Source: Billgrantia tianxiuensis (GTDB taxonomy: Bacteria > Pseudomonadota > Gammaproteobacteria > Pseudomonadales > Halomonadaceae). Taken from it: a stretch of 64,000 bases of DNA. Under the pieces are notes generated by a model that was not told the DNA's origin, did not search any database, and saw only the letters and a list, made by a program, of their open reading frames with translations. Each line of letters starts with the position of its first letter. The stretch's first letter is position 1. The DNA lies in assembly GCF_009834345.1 (NCBI RefSeq), contig NZ_CP035042.1, forward strand, positions 1,302,001 through 1,366,000, written 5' to 3'. Made by a program: the position numbers and the translations under genes. Of this stretch, positions 38,106 to 47,104 are shown piece by piece.

Positions 38106-39607
38106 GCCAGGCCTGGCTACCGGTGATCACTCTGGCTACCTCGCTGCTGGTGGCGCCGCTGATCTTCGCCTTGCCGGAGCGGGCCTCGCGGGCACGGGCC
38201 GTGGTCAACCTCTCTGCCGCCGTGCTCAAGCTGCTGCTGGTCGCGCTGATGGTCTGGGGGCTGTACCAGGGGCGTCATTTCACCTTCGGCTTCACCGTGG
38301 TGGAGGGCGTCAGCTTCCTGCTCCAGGCCGATGCCCTGGGGTTGATGTTCGCCGGCCTCTCGTCGTTGCTGTGGCTGGCCACCACGACCTATGCCATCGG
38401 CTATCTGGAGGACTCGCCCAACCGCAAGCGCTTCTTCGGTTTCTTCAGCCTCTGCGTGGCCAGCACCATCGGCATTGCCCTGGCCGGCAACCTGTTCACC
38501 TTCCTGCTGTTCTATGAGTTGCTGACGCTTTCCACCTACCCCCTGGTGGTGCACCGCGGCCACGATAAGGCGCTTGCGGCGGGCACGGTCTACCTGCGCT
38601 ATACGCTGACCGGCGGTCTGGTCCTGCTGCTTGGCGTGGTGGCACTGCACGCCCTGGTGGGGGACGTGGCCTTCGGCCAACGCGAAGTGCTGGCCGACCT
38701 CGGGCCGCAGGCCCATCCCATGCTCACCGTGCTGTTCGTGGTGCTGCTGCTGGGGCTCGGAGTCAAGGCCGCGCTGGTGCCGCTGCATGGCTGGCTGCCG
38801 CGGGCGATGGTGGCGCCGGCACCGGTCAGTGCGCTGCTGCATGCGGTGGCAGTGGTCAAGGCGGGGGCGTTCGGCATCGTGCGTCTGGTCTACGACGTCT
38901 ACGGCATCTCGCTCAGCCACGAGCTGGGGCTGTTGTCGCTGCTCACCACCATTGCCGTGGTCACCATCCTGTTCGGCTCGGTGAAGGCCCTGTCGCAGCA
39001 GGAGCTCAAGCCCCGGCTGGCCTACTCCACGGTCAGCCAGGTCTCCTATATCGTGCTCGGCATCAGCCTGTTCGGCCCGTTCGGCACCATTGCGGGGCTG
39101 GTGCACCTGATGCACCAGGGCCTGATGAAAGTCACGCTGTTCTACTGCGCCGGCAATTATGCCGAGGAACTCGGCATCCATCGCATCGACGAACTCGACG
39201 GTGCAGGAAGGCGCATGCCGCTGACCAGCCTGGCCTTCACCATCGGCGCGCTGGGCATGATCGGACTGCCGCCGGTCGCCGGCTTCATCACCAAGTGGTA
39301 CCTGGGCATGGGAGCGGTGCAGGCGGGCATGCCCTGGGTCATTGCGGTGATCGTCACCAGCAGCCTGCTCAATGCCGCCTATTTCCTGCCCATCCTGCAT
39401 CGCTTGTGGTTCCGCCAAGGCCCGGCCCACGGCCGCGGTTCCTGGCCCGAGGAGCGCAACCTCGGCCGCTTCGAGACCAGCGCCTGGCTGTTGCTGCCTA
39501 CCGCTGCCACGGCGATGTTCAGCATTCTCGTTGGGCTGCTGGCGGGAGTGCCCTTCAGCCCGCTGGACCTGGCGACCTTGATGGCGACAGGGGAGTACTT
39601 GCCATGA
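38102..39607 (+). CDS. Antiporter-like proton-conducting membrane subunit (NuoM/MrpD family), second of three
   Basis: The 501-residue protein has about 14 predicted helices with the motifs GVKAALVPLHGWLPRAM near residue 225 and LLFYELLTLSTYPLV near 140, carrying the conserved lysine and glutamate of ion-translocating subunits. YCAGNYAEELGIH and GLPPVAGFITKWYLG in the C-terminal half also fit NuoM/MrpD. Start and stop both overlap neighbours by four bases, so translation is coupled through the cluster. Confidence 0.92.
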   Translation: MSQAWLPVITLATSLLVAPLIFALPERASRARAVVNLSAAVLKLLLVALMVWGLYQGRHFTFGFTVVEGVSFLLQADALGLMFAGLSSLLWLATTTYAIGYLEDSPNRKRFFGFFSLCVASTIGIALAGNLFTFLLFYELLTLSTYPLVVHRGHDKALAAGTVYLRYTLTGGLVLLLGVVALHALVGDVAFGQREVLADLGPQAHPMLTVLFVVLLLGLGVKAALVPLHGWLPRAMVAPAPVSALLHAVAVVKAGAFGIVRLVYDVYGISLSHELGLLSLLTTIAVVTILFGSVKALSQQELKPRLAYSTVSQVSYIVLGISLFGPFGTIAGLVHLMHQGLMKVTLFYCAGNYAEELGIHRIDELDGAGRRMPLTSLAFTIGALGMIGLPPVAGFITKWYLGMGAVQAGMPWVIAVIVTSSLLNAAYFLPILHRLWFRQGPAHGRGSWPEERNLGRFETSAWLLLPTAATAMFSILVGLLAGVPFSPLDLATLMATGEYLP

Positions 39608-41419
39608 GCATGTGGCTGGCTCTGGCGCTGCTCTGGCCGCTGCTGCTCATGCTGCGCAACGGCATGTGGCTGGCCATGGAGCAGGGCGGCATGCGTCGCG
39701 CCGGACCGCTTCCGGAACTGATCGACGCCTGGTGGTTGACGGCGCCGCTGCCCGCTTTGCTGTTGGCCCTGGGGCCGGGAGAAGCGACGCTGGCAATGGA
39801 GGGCTGGCTGTTGGGTGGCCTGTGGCAGCTCGACGAGATGCGCCGGCCGTGGCTGACGTTCAGTGCCTTGCTGTGGTTCCTGGCCGGCTGCTACGCGCGT
39901 GGCTATCTTGCCGGCGAGCAGCGCCAGGCCGAGGCCGGCGACGGAGAGAGCTTTCGTCGGTTGGTGGGGTTCACGCTGCTGTGGCCGCTGACGCTGGTGG
40001 GCAATCTCTTGCTGATCGTGGCCGAGGACATCCCCAGCTTCTACCTGGGCTTTGCCACCATGACCCTGGCCGCTTATGGCCTGGTGGTGCATGCCGGGCA
40101 TCGTGATGCCCGGCTAGGCGGGTTCTCGTACCTGGTCATGGCGTTCTTCGGCGAGGCGCTGATCCTGGGTGGACTGCTGTGGTCGGCGGGCAGTGCGGAA
40201 GCCATGACCTTGACGGAACTGCGTGCGGCTATCGCCGAGGCTGAGCAGGGGCTGTGGATGGCCACCCTGCTATGGCTAGGGTTCGGGGTCAAGGCGGGGG
40301 TGATCGGGCTGCATGCCTGGTTGCCGCTGGCCCATCCGGTGGCGCCTACGCCGGCCAGCGCCGTGCTCAGCGGCGTCATGGTCAAGGCGGGCGTGCTGGG
40401 CTGGCTTAGTACGCTGCCGCTGGGTGTACCCGAGGCGGGGCTGGCTCCCCTGGGCCAGGCGATGACTCTGCTGGGGCTGGCGGGGCCTTTGTTGCCGCCG
40501 CACTCGGCGTGGTACAGCGCCACCCCAAGGCGGTGCTGGCCTATTCCAGCGTCAGCCAGTTGGGCATGCTGGCCAGCCTGGTGGGCATGGGGCTGAGTTC
40601 ACCTTCCCTGTGGCCGGCACTGCTGGTGCCGGTGGCGCTGTTCGCCGGTCACCACGGCATGACCAAGGGCGCCCTGTTCCTTGGTGTCGGTATCAGTGAG
40701 CATCCACCGCGTCTGCCAGCCTGGCTCGTCTGGTTGCTGTTGGCGCTGCCGGCGCTCTCGCTGAGCGGTGCGCTGGCCTCGGGGCTGATCGCCAAGGGCG
40801 CCATGAAGGAGGCCCTCTACGCAGGCGGCCACACCTCGTTGGTCACCTTTCTCAGCCTGGCGGCGGTGGGGAGTACCGTGCTGATGGCCCGGACGCTGTG
40901 GCGCCAGTGGCGGGAGCGTGGCGAAGACTCCACCTCCTGGCGCTCGCCCATGTCGCTGTCCTGGTTGTTCGCCGTGTTGGTGGCGGCCGCGGTGCCGTTC
41001 TGGCTTCCCCTCGGTGAAGGCGTTGCTTGGCCGCCCATGAAGGAACTGCCTGGATTGCTGTGGCCGGTGGCGCTGGGTTGGTTCTGGCTGGCCTGACGCT
41101 GCTCGCGGCGAAGGCCAGGCAAGGTGAGGCCAGGCAAGGAGAGTGGCGCTTCACGGCCTGCCTGAGACCAGGCGACCTGTGGTGGGGCTATGCCGCCTTG
41201 GCACGTGGGATCGCGGCCAGGCTTGGCAGGCTGGGTGCCACGCTGGAGACACGTAGGCTCGGTATCCGCTCAGCCTTGGCGCGGCGGGAGCGTCGGACGG
41301 TCGCCTGGCTCGACGAGCTGACCCGCTACGAGCGTGGTTTCGTCCACCTGGCCGTGCCGCTGATGGTTGCGGTGGCAGTGCTGTTGTTCCTCGGTTTCCT
41401 GCTGGCTGGACCCAGGTAG
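39604..41419 (+). CDS. Antiporter-like membrane subunit, third of three (two frameshifts)
   Basis: The restored protein has about 605 residues and 14 or more helices. The lysine motif GVKAGVIGLHAWLPLAHPVAPT is present, but the glutamate normally found in helix 5 is missing (SFYLGFATMTLAAYG), so its proton path may differ. The frame breaks at the G runs 40482-40485 and 41076-41078; adding one base to each joins HPKAVLAYSSVSQLG and the C-terminal segment ending LLFLGFLLAGPR. Read literally it gives three truncated frames (ending at 40596, 41096 and 41419). The start overlaps the preceding stop (ATGA). Confidence 0.8.
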
Positions 41420-41445
41420 GCCCAGCCAGCAGGGCCGGTTCCTCG

Positions 41446-42858
41446 CTACAGCAGTTCCTCGCCGGCCAGTGCCAGACGCGAGCGCTCCACGCTGCGCAGG
41501 GTCACGTGGCCGGCATGGGCCCAGTTGCTGAAACGCTGTACTACCGCCGCCATGCCGCAGGTGTTGGCGGTGAGGTAGGGGGTGTCGATCTGGCCGACAT
41601 TACCCAGGCAGACGATCTTGGTGTTGCGCCCGGCTCGGGTGAGCAGGGTCTTGAGCTGCTTGGGGGTGAAGTTCTGTGCCTCGTCGATGATCAGGAAGGT
41701 GTCGTTCAGCGTGCGTCCGCGCATGAAGCCGGGAGCGCGGATCTGCACGCGGGAGCCGATCAGGCTGCGCGTCGCGTCCTGGCTCCAACTGGTGCTGCCG
41801 TCATGCTCGTCGCGCAGCAGGTTGTCCATGTTGTCGTGGAAGGCACCCATCCACGGTGACATCTTCTCCTCCTCGGTACCGGGCAAAAAGCCGATGTCCT
41901 CGCTCATCGAGATGGGGGCCCGGGTGAACACGATGCGCTCGAAGCGCTTGGCATCGAGGGTTTGCTGGAAGGCTGCCGCCAACGTCATGAAGGTCTTGCC
42001 GGTACCGGCGCTGCCAGCAATGGTGACCAGGTCGACATCGTCGTCCATCAGCAGGTTCAGGGCGAAGTTCTGGCGGCTGTCGTGGGCATGCACGCCCCAT
42101 ACGCCATCCTTGTGGCGATAGTTGGTCAACAGTTGCAGCCGTGCCTGGGTGGGGCTCAGCTCGCGCACGATGGCCTCGAAGCTGGCACCGTTCTCGCTGT
42201 CCGATACCAGCATGCCCAAGTGCCAGTCGCTGGGTATGCGACCGTCCAGGCGATAGAAGGTGCGGTGGTCGACTCGTTCCACCTCGACCTCGACCTCCAT
42301 CTGGCCCCAGGGGCCGCTGCCACCTTCCGCATCGGGATAGATGCGAACGCCCTCGAGCATGACATCGCTGTCGCTGAAGGCGCGGTCGGTCAGGTAATCC
42401 TCCACCGGGACATTCAACGCCGTGGCCTTTACCCGCAGGTTGATGTCCTTGGTGACCAGGATTACCGAGGCGTCGGGCCGCTCGTCGCGCAGCCGGCAGG
42501 TCTCGGCCAGCAGTACGTTGTCGGGGCTCTCCGCGAGGTGCTCCAGTGGCTCCAGTTCGGGGTAGCAGAGAAACCGAAGCTTGCCGAGCGTGGCGCCGCC
42601 GGCCCGGGGGATCGGTATGCCTTTCTGGATTTCGTCGAAGGTGACTTGATTGGTGAGGTCGGAGAGGGTGCGGCTGACCTGGCGGGCGGTGCGAGCGATC
42701 TCGCGCAGGCCATTCTTGTGCTTGTCGAGTTCCTCGAGCACGGTCATGGGGATGACCACCTCGTGTTCCTCGAATTGATACAGGGCGGTGGGGTCATGCA
42801 GCAGGACATTGGTATCCAGTACATACAACCGCTTGGCTTTCTTGTCGAGTCGTACCAT
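41446..42858 (-). CDS. PhoH-family ATPase with N-terminal PIN domain (YlaK-like)
   Basis: The 470-residue protein joins a PIN nuclease-like domain (LYVLDTNVLLHDP near residue 12, acidic residues in VTKDINLRVKA near 138) to a PhoH ATPase with Walker A AGSAGTGKTF near 255 and Walker B LIIDEAQNFTP near 370. PhoH2-type proteins unwind and cut RNA in vitro. It is convergent with the Mrp-like cluster (27-base gap). The ATG at 42858 is taken; there is no competing start. Confidence 0.93.
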   Translation of the reverse strand: MVRLDKKAKRLYVLDTNVLLHDPTALYQFEEHEVVIPMTVLEELDKHKNGLREIARTARQVSRTLSDLTNQVTFDEIQKGIPIPRAGGATLGKLRFLCYPELEPLEHLAESPDNVLLAETCRLRDERPDASVILVTKDINLRVKATALNVPVEDYLTDRAFSDSDVMLEGVRIYPDAEGGSGPWGQMEVEVEVERVDHRTFYRLDGRIPSDWHLGMLVSDSENGASFEAIVRELSPTQARLQLLTNYRHKDGVWGVHAHDSRQNFALNLLMDDDVDLVTIAGSAGTGKTFMTLAAAFQQTLDAKRFERIVFTRAPISMSEDIGFLPGTEEEKMSPWMGAFHDNMDNLLRDEHDGSTSWSQDATRSLIGSRVQIRAPGFMRGRTLNDTFLIIDEAQNFTPKQLKTLLTRAGRNTKIVCLGNVGQIDTPYLTANTCGMAAVVQRFSNWAHAGHVTLRSVERSRLALAGEELL

Positions 42859-43280
42859 CGGGGCAGGGCTCCTGAGTTGACGGCACCTACAACACTGGCC
42901 TTCACATCATTCCATTGGTATGACAGTCCGGCTCACTGGCGGCCAGTGTCACTTCGCGGGCGTGGCTCCTTATATGGCTTTCGTTACCTAAAGCATGGAG
43001 TCTTCCGGCTTCGGTTGCCATCGAAATACTTCAACGCAAGGCTCGAGAGTGGCAACCGCAGCATATCGCGGTCCTGCTCGAACATCACTCCATCGCCGGC
43101 AAGGTCGACTGGAGCCGAGCCCATGGCGAGCAGCAAAGGAAGAAAAGTCGTGCTAACGTTGGTTGCGCATATAGCGTTACTAAGCGTAACGGCGTAAGGT
43201 AGAGCAAATAACAAATGGCCCGACACGGCATTACCTGCACGAATGTTGATTCGTGCGATTGGGAAGGTGTCACGGCGATA
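42859..43280. other. 422-base gene-free region upstream of phoH-family gene
   Basis: No recognised gene is present. Open frames on either strand either extend into the mobile element at 43281 or have no recognisable domain. An inverted repeat with 6-bp arms (CGTTAC / GTAACG) lies at 43175-43191. The GC content drops relative to neighbours. It contains the promoter of the PhoH-family gene and probably decayed sequence next to the MITE-like element. Confidence 0.4.
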
Positions 43281-43421
43281 GGCTCTGTTTGAAAAGTTGG
43301 CGAGCGAAGGCCAGACAAGGCAAAAAAACGGCGAAAAGAGCAGTTTACGTGTTGTAAGGGAGTGCTTTAAGCCGATTTTTTTACGCCATATGGCCAAGTG
43401 CAGCCGGTTTCGGACAGAGCC
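43281..43421. mobile_element. 141-bp MITE-like element with terminal inverted repeats
   Basis: The ends read GGCTCTGTTTGAAA and, reverse-complemented, GGCTCTGTCCGAAA: 14-bp terminal inverted repeats with two mismatches. The interior carries a second imperfect fold-back (AAAAAAACGGC against GCCGATTTTTTT) and no open frame. The size, ends and fold-back structure fit a miniature inverted-repeat element mobilised by an IS transposase encoded elsewhere. No target-site duplication is clear. It sits 42 bases upstream of the ZipA-like gene, so it may carry or disrupt that promoter. Confidence 0.7.
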
Positions 43422-43463
43422 TGGGGAATGCCTCGTGGGCCAGCACAGGCAGAGGTACGCAGG

Positions 43464-44150
43464 ATGGATCCGGTCGTAGCGGTACTGATCGTAGCGGGAG
43501 TGGCGTTGCTGCTCGCGCTAGTGTGCATGGTGGCCTTTCTCAAGAGCCGTAGTGTTCGTAGTGAGCTCACGGAAACGCCTTTGGCAACGCGCCGAATGGC
43601 AGAGGCAACCCAAGTGGAGGTGCCTGAAACGGTACCCCTGCCGGCGGCAGGCGCTCAGTCGGAGCCGGAATCGGAGCCGATGCGCCGCTTCCAGGTCGCC
43701 TCGGGCAAGGAAATCAAGCAGTGCCTGTTCGTGATACTCGACTGGCCCGGGTTGGATACCAATCGCCGCCTGGCTCGCCTGCTCAAGGAATACAACGCCA
43801 ACTACGACGCCAAGCTGGGTGTCTACAAGATCCGCGATCCTCTCGCGGGCTATAAGCTCACCATCGCCAATTCATCACCACCCGGCACCCTGCCGCCCAT
43901 TCATGAAGGCGACGACCAGCCGATCGTCAGCGGTGTCTCCATCCTTATCCACTTCGTCAGCAAGCGCAGCGTGGCGCGCAACCCCGAGACGCTGATCGAC
44001 ATCACTCAATCCATTGCCGCCATCGGGGGCCATATCCTCGATGCCGAACGCAATACCGTCAGCGAAGAGGAATTCGAGCAACTGCGACAGCATGCGCAGA
44101 ACTCGAAGGCCGTCACTCATGGGCGCGGCACTCCTCATGAGGGAGGCTGA
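43464..44150 (+). CDS. ZipA-like membrane protein (ZipA C-terminal FtsZ-binding fold)
   Basis: The 228-residue protein has one N-terminal membrane helix (about 4-26), a linker of about 60 residues and a C-terminal domain of about 130 residues with the ZipA pattern (LFVILDWPG, a central PPGTLPPIHEGDDQ segment, GVSILIHFV, then ITQSIAAIGGHILDAE). ZipA tethers FtsZ to the membrane at division. The linker is much shorter than in genuine ZipA and neither ligA nor smc is adjacent, so this is probably a paralogue. AGAGG eight bases before 43464 decides the start. The gene begins 42 bases beyond the MITE-like element. Confidence 0.65.
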   Translation: MDPVVAVLIVAGVALLLALVCMVAFLKSRSVRSELTETPLATRRMAEATQVEVPETVPLPAAGAQSEPESEPMRRFQVASGKEIKQCLFVILDWPGLDTNRRLARLLKEYNANYDAKLGVYKIRDPLAGYKLTIANSSPPGTLPPIHEGDDQPIVSGVSILIHFVSKRSVARNPETLIDITQSIAAIGGHILDAERNTVSEEEFEQLRQHAQNSKAVTHGRGTPHEGG

Positions 44151-44248
44151 TGGCAAGAAGCAGGGCCGAGTCGACGCGTCTCTCTCGGCCTTGTTCTAAA
44201 CTGACAGGCTATCTCCGCCCGCACCGCCCTATGGATAAGTAAGCACGA

Positions 44249-44790
44249 ATGGACCGTGAAACAATGACCCCCGTCCTGAATGATCCTGACCCTGACGCTA
44301 CGAGTCAGGCCCGGGTGCAACAGCTCACCGCAGGCGATATCTCCACGCTGCATGACTTGCTGACGGTATTCGGCGATGCCTTTGGCGAACCGGACACCTA
44401 CGGCGTTGCGCGCCCTGGCCGCGCCTATCTGGAGCGTCTGCTGGGACGCGATAGCTTCATCGCCCTGGCGGTCCTCAAGGGTGCCGAGGTGGTGGGGGGC
44501 TGGCGGCTTACGAGCTGCACAAGTTCGAGCAGGAGCGCAGCGAGATCTATATTTACGATTTGGCGGTGGCAGAAGCACATCGACGCGAGGGCATTGCCAC
44601 GCTGTTGATCGAACGACTCAAGACGATAGCAGCTCAGCGCGGCGCTTATGTCATTTACGTTCAGGCGGATCTCGGCGATACGCCGGCCATTGAGCTTTAT
44701 TCGAAACTCGGCGTTCGCGAGGACGTGCTGCATTTCGATATCGCGGTGCCGCTAGGGACCGCATCAGCCAGCGCCGAGCACGAGATGTGA
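44249..44790 (+). CDS. AAC(3)-I-like aminoglycoside N-acetyltransferase (one frameshift)
   Basis: The restored protein (about 180 residues) closely follows the gentamicin acetyltransferase AAC(3)-[17 protein letters not shown], then [24 protein letters not shown], the acetyl-CoA loop [14 protein letters not shown], and [24 protein letters not shown]. The frame breaks at the six-G run 44494-44499; one more G restores all motifs. Whether this environmental homologue confers resistance is unknown. No integron, insertion sequence or resistance neighbours are present, which points to a chromosomal gene. Confidence 0.85.
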
Positions 44791-44809
44791 CGCTGCCAGG
44801 GAGGGCATG

Positions 44810-45364
44810 ATGTTCGAATTGGAAACGCCGCGCCTGTTCCTGCGCCCGCTGGCGACCAGCGATCTGCCGGAACTGGCTGCAATATTGGCCGATCCCGAAG
44901 TGATGCGCTACTCGCTGCGCGGTGTTTGCGACGAGATGGCAACCCGCATTTTTCTCGATTGGTGTTTCGACTGCTATATCAATCATCGCACGGGACCGCT
45001 GGCACTGGTAGACAGGAACAGCGGCGAATTCGTCGGTTTCTGCGGGGTATCTCCGGAAAGAGTGAAGGGCAGTGCGGTATTGAGCCTGGGCTACCGGCTC
45101 GCCAGGCGTTACTGGGGCCAGGGGCTGGCTACTGAAGCCGCAACCGCAGCGCTCGCCCATGCTTTCGAAGAGCGACGCTTCAATTCTGTCGTTGCCATCG
45201 TAGAACCGACGCACATTGCCTCGTTGCGGGTAGCGGAGAAGGTGGGGTTCGGGCGCTTCGAAACGTGCGAGTTCCACCGGCGCCCGGTGCGCCTGTATCG
45301 AATGCGGCGAGCGCAATGGCTGCAGCGCTTGACCGTTAACGCCGACGAAGCGGGCATGGACTGA
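44810..45364 (+). CDS. GNAT acetyltransferase, RimJ/RimL type
   Basis: The 184-residue protein begins with the RimJ/RimL-type ETPRLFLRPLATSD and contains the acetyl-CoA pocket YRLARRYWGQGLATEAATA near residue 90, ending with SLRVAEKVGFGRF. The substrate is probably a protein N-terminus or small amine. GGAGG five bases upstream favours the second of two adjacent ATGs. It lies 20 bases after the AAC(3)-I-like gene and 20 before the LysE-type gene. Confidence 0.88.
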   Translation: MFELETPRLFLRPLATSDLPELAAILADPEVMRYSLRGVCDEMATRIFLDWCFDCYINHRTGPLALVDRNSGEFVGFCGVSPERVKGSAVLSLGYRLARRYWGQGLATEAATAALAHAFEERRFNSVVAIVEPTHIASLRVAEKVGFGRFETCEFHRRPVRLYRMRRAQWLQRLTVNADEAGMD

Positions 45365-45383
45365 CTCAATAACAGGAAGCGAC

Positions 45384-46004
45384 ATGAACCTGACGACCTT
45401 GTGGCTCTTCATCCCGGCCTGTTTCGCGTTGAATCTGGCACCGGGCCCCAATAACCTGCTCTCCATGAGCAACGCCAAGCGCTACGGCGTGAACGTGGCC
45501 TGCCTGGCGGGCATTGGTCGCCTGGTGGCTTTCATGGTGATGATTGCGCTGGCGGCCTCCGGGCTTGCTACGCTGCTGTACGCTTCGGAAAAACTGTTCC
45601 TTGCCGTCAAGCTGCTGGGGGCCGTCTACCTGTTCTGGCTGGCCTACCAGCTGTGGTTCGCCGCGCCTGGTGAAGAGCGGGAGTTGGAAGGACGGCAGCG
45701 CAGCCTGCTGGGATTGGCGCGCCAGGAATTCCTGTTGGCCGCCGGCAATCCCAAGGCGATCCTGATCTTCACCGCTTTCTTGCCGCAGTTCGTCGACCCG
45801 ACCGGTCACGTTGCCCTGCAGTTCACCATCCTGGGGGCGCTGTTCCTGCTGCTCGAATGGATCGCCATCGCCGGTTATGCCTATGTCGGTGCCTTCCTGC
45901 GTCAGTGGTTCTCCCGTCCCGCCATGAGACAGCTGTTCAATCGCGGCTGCGCGACCTTGCTGGCCAGTGCCGGGGTTGGGCTGCTGGTCGCTCGGCGGCA
46001 ATGA
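45384..46004 (+). CDS. LysE/RhtB-family amino-acid exporter
   Basis: The 206-residue protein has six predicted helices and the LysE signature near the start (LNLAPGPNNLLSMSNAKRYG) plus GNPKAILIFTAFLPQFVDP near residue 122. It exports amino acids or related small molecules. It follows the GNAT gene on the same strand by 19 bases. A second, unrelated-locus homologue lies at 49479-50104. Confidence 0.92.
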   Translation: MNLTTLWLFIPACFALNLAPGPNNLLSMSNAKRYGVNVACLAGIGRLVAFMVMIALAASGLATLLYASEKLFLAVKLLGAVYLFWLAYQLWFAAPGEERELEGRQRSLLGLARQEFLLAAGNPKAILIFTAFLPQFVDPTGHVALQFTILGALFLLLEWIAIAGYAYVGAFLRQWFSRPAMRQLFNRGCATLLASAGVGLLVARRQ

Positions 46005-46094
46005 GGTTCAGGCATTCTTGCAGGTGAGGGCGTAAAGCTTCGCTGCCTCCACCAGCGGCGTGTATCGGTTGGGCGATGACAGGGGAGGGAAGAC

Positions 46095-46505
46095 ATGAAG
46101 CCACGCATCAGCATGATCACGCTCGGTGTCCGCGATCTCGCGGCATCGATTCGGTTCTACGAACAAGGGCTGGGCCTGCCGCGCATGGAGTCGCCGCCGG
46201 AAGTGGCCTTCTTCACCCTCAACGGCACCTGGCTGGGACTCTACGGCCGTGAGGCGCTGGCCGAGGATGCCGGCGTTTCGCCCGAGGGTAGCGGCTTCAC
46301 CGGTATTGCGCTGGCGCACAACCTGGCCTCCGAGGCCGAGGTCGACGAACTGCTGGAGCAGGCCGTCGCCGCCGGTGCCAAGCTGGTCAAGCCGGGCCAG
46401 AAGGTTTTCTGGGGCGGTTATTCCGGCTACTTCGCCGACCCGGATGGCTATCTCTGGGAAGTGGCGCACAACCCCTTTGCCTGGGTCGGACCGAAGGACG
46501 AATAG
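46095..46505 (+). CDS. VOC-family (glyoxalase/bleomycin-resistance fold) protein
   Basis: The 136-residue protein has two beta-alpha-beta-beta-beta units with SMITLGVRDLAASIRFYEQGLG at the start and GYSGYFADPDGYLWEVAHNP at the end, the latter containing the metal-ligand glutamate. The family includes glyoxalase I and dioxygenases; the substrate is not predictable. AGGGGAGGGAAGAC precedes the ATG. Confidence 0.9.
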   Translation: MKPRISMITLGVRDLAASIRFYEQGLGLPRMESPPEVAFFTLNGTWLGLYGREALAEDAGVSPEGSGFTGIALAHNLASEAEVDELLEQAVAAGAKLVKPGQKVFWGGYSGYFADPDGYLWEVAHNPFAWVGPKDE

Positions 46506-46520
46506 CGCCCTCCTGGTGCG

Positions 46521-46979
46521 CTAATCGCCCAACGGCAGCCGCGTCTCGAACTTGGTGCGCTTGCGCGAGATCAGCGTACGGAACTTGTGTACGTCGTCGC
46601 TGGCATCCAGCTCGCGGTCGCAGAAACGATCGTAGCTTGCCATGTCGGGTACGCTGACGATCAGCACGAAATCCACCTCGCCGGTGACCTGGTAGCATTG
46701 GGTCACCTCGGGGGCCGCCTCCACCTGCTTGATGAAACGACCGTAGAGGGCCTTGTCGTCGCGCGCCATGGTGACTTCCACCACCATGTGCAGGTTGGCG
46801 CCAAGGGCTTCGGGGGCGAGAATGGCCACCTCGCGCTGGATGACGCCGTTCTCCTTGAGGCGCCGAACGCGCTTCAGGCATGCCGTGGGGGAAAGCCCGA
46901 CCCGCTCCGCCAGGGCCTGGTTGGTCAGGCTGGCGTCGCGCTGTAGCTGATCGAGTATCCTCAGGTCGAGTCTGTCCAT
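46521..46979 (-). CDS. Lrp/AsnC-family transcriptional regulator
   Basis: The 152-residue regulator has the helix-turn-helix LDLRILDQLQRDASLTNQAL and VGLSPTACLKRVRRLKENG, then a RAM effector domain (about 75-145) that binds amino acids. The start at 46979 follows the family; longer frames run into the divergent gene. It is divergent from the nucleoside-recognition-type membrane protein with a 125-base spacer and probably regulates it. Confidence 0.93.
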   Translation of the reverse strand: MDRLDLRILDQLQRDASLTNQALAERVGLSPTACLKRVRRLKENGVIQREVAILAPEALGANLHMVVEVTMARDDKALYGRFIKQVEAAPEVTQCYQVTGEVDFVLIVSVPDMASYDRFCDRELDASDDVHKFRTLISRKRTKFETRLPLGD

Positions 46980-47104
46980 GGTGCAGGAAATTTCCCTCGC
47001 GCCCTTCAAAAAGCCACATTCTTCCCCTTTCGTGCCAATAACGCCATCGCCTTGTGCGGTATATGCGTAAAGTAAGCGGCTGACTACCTGACGGATACGC
47101 ACCC

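Noticed and set aside
42984..43397. Minus-strand open frame of 137 codons upstream of the PhoH-family gene
   Set aside because: Its start lies inside the MITE-like element, no domain is recognisable, and no ribosome binding site is present.
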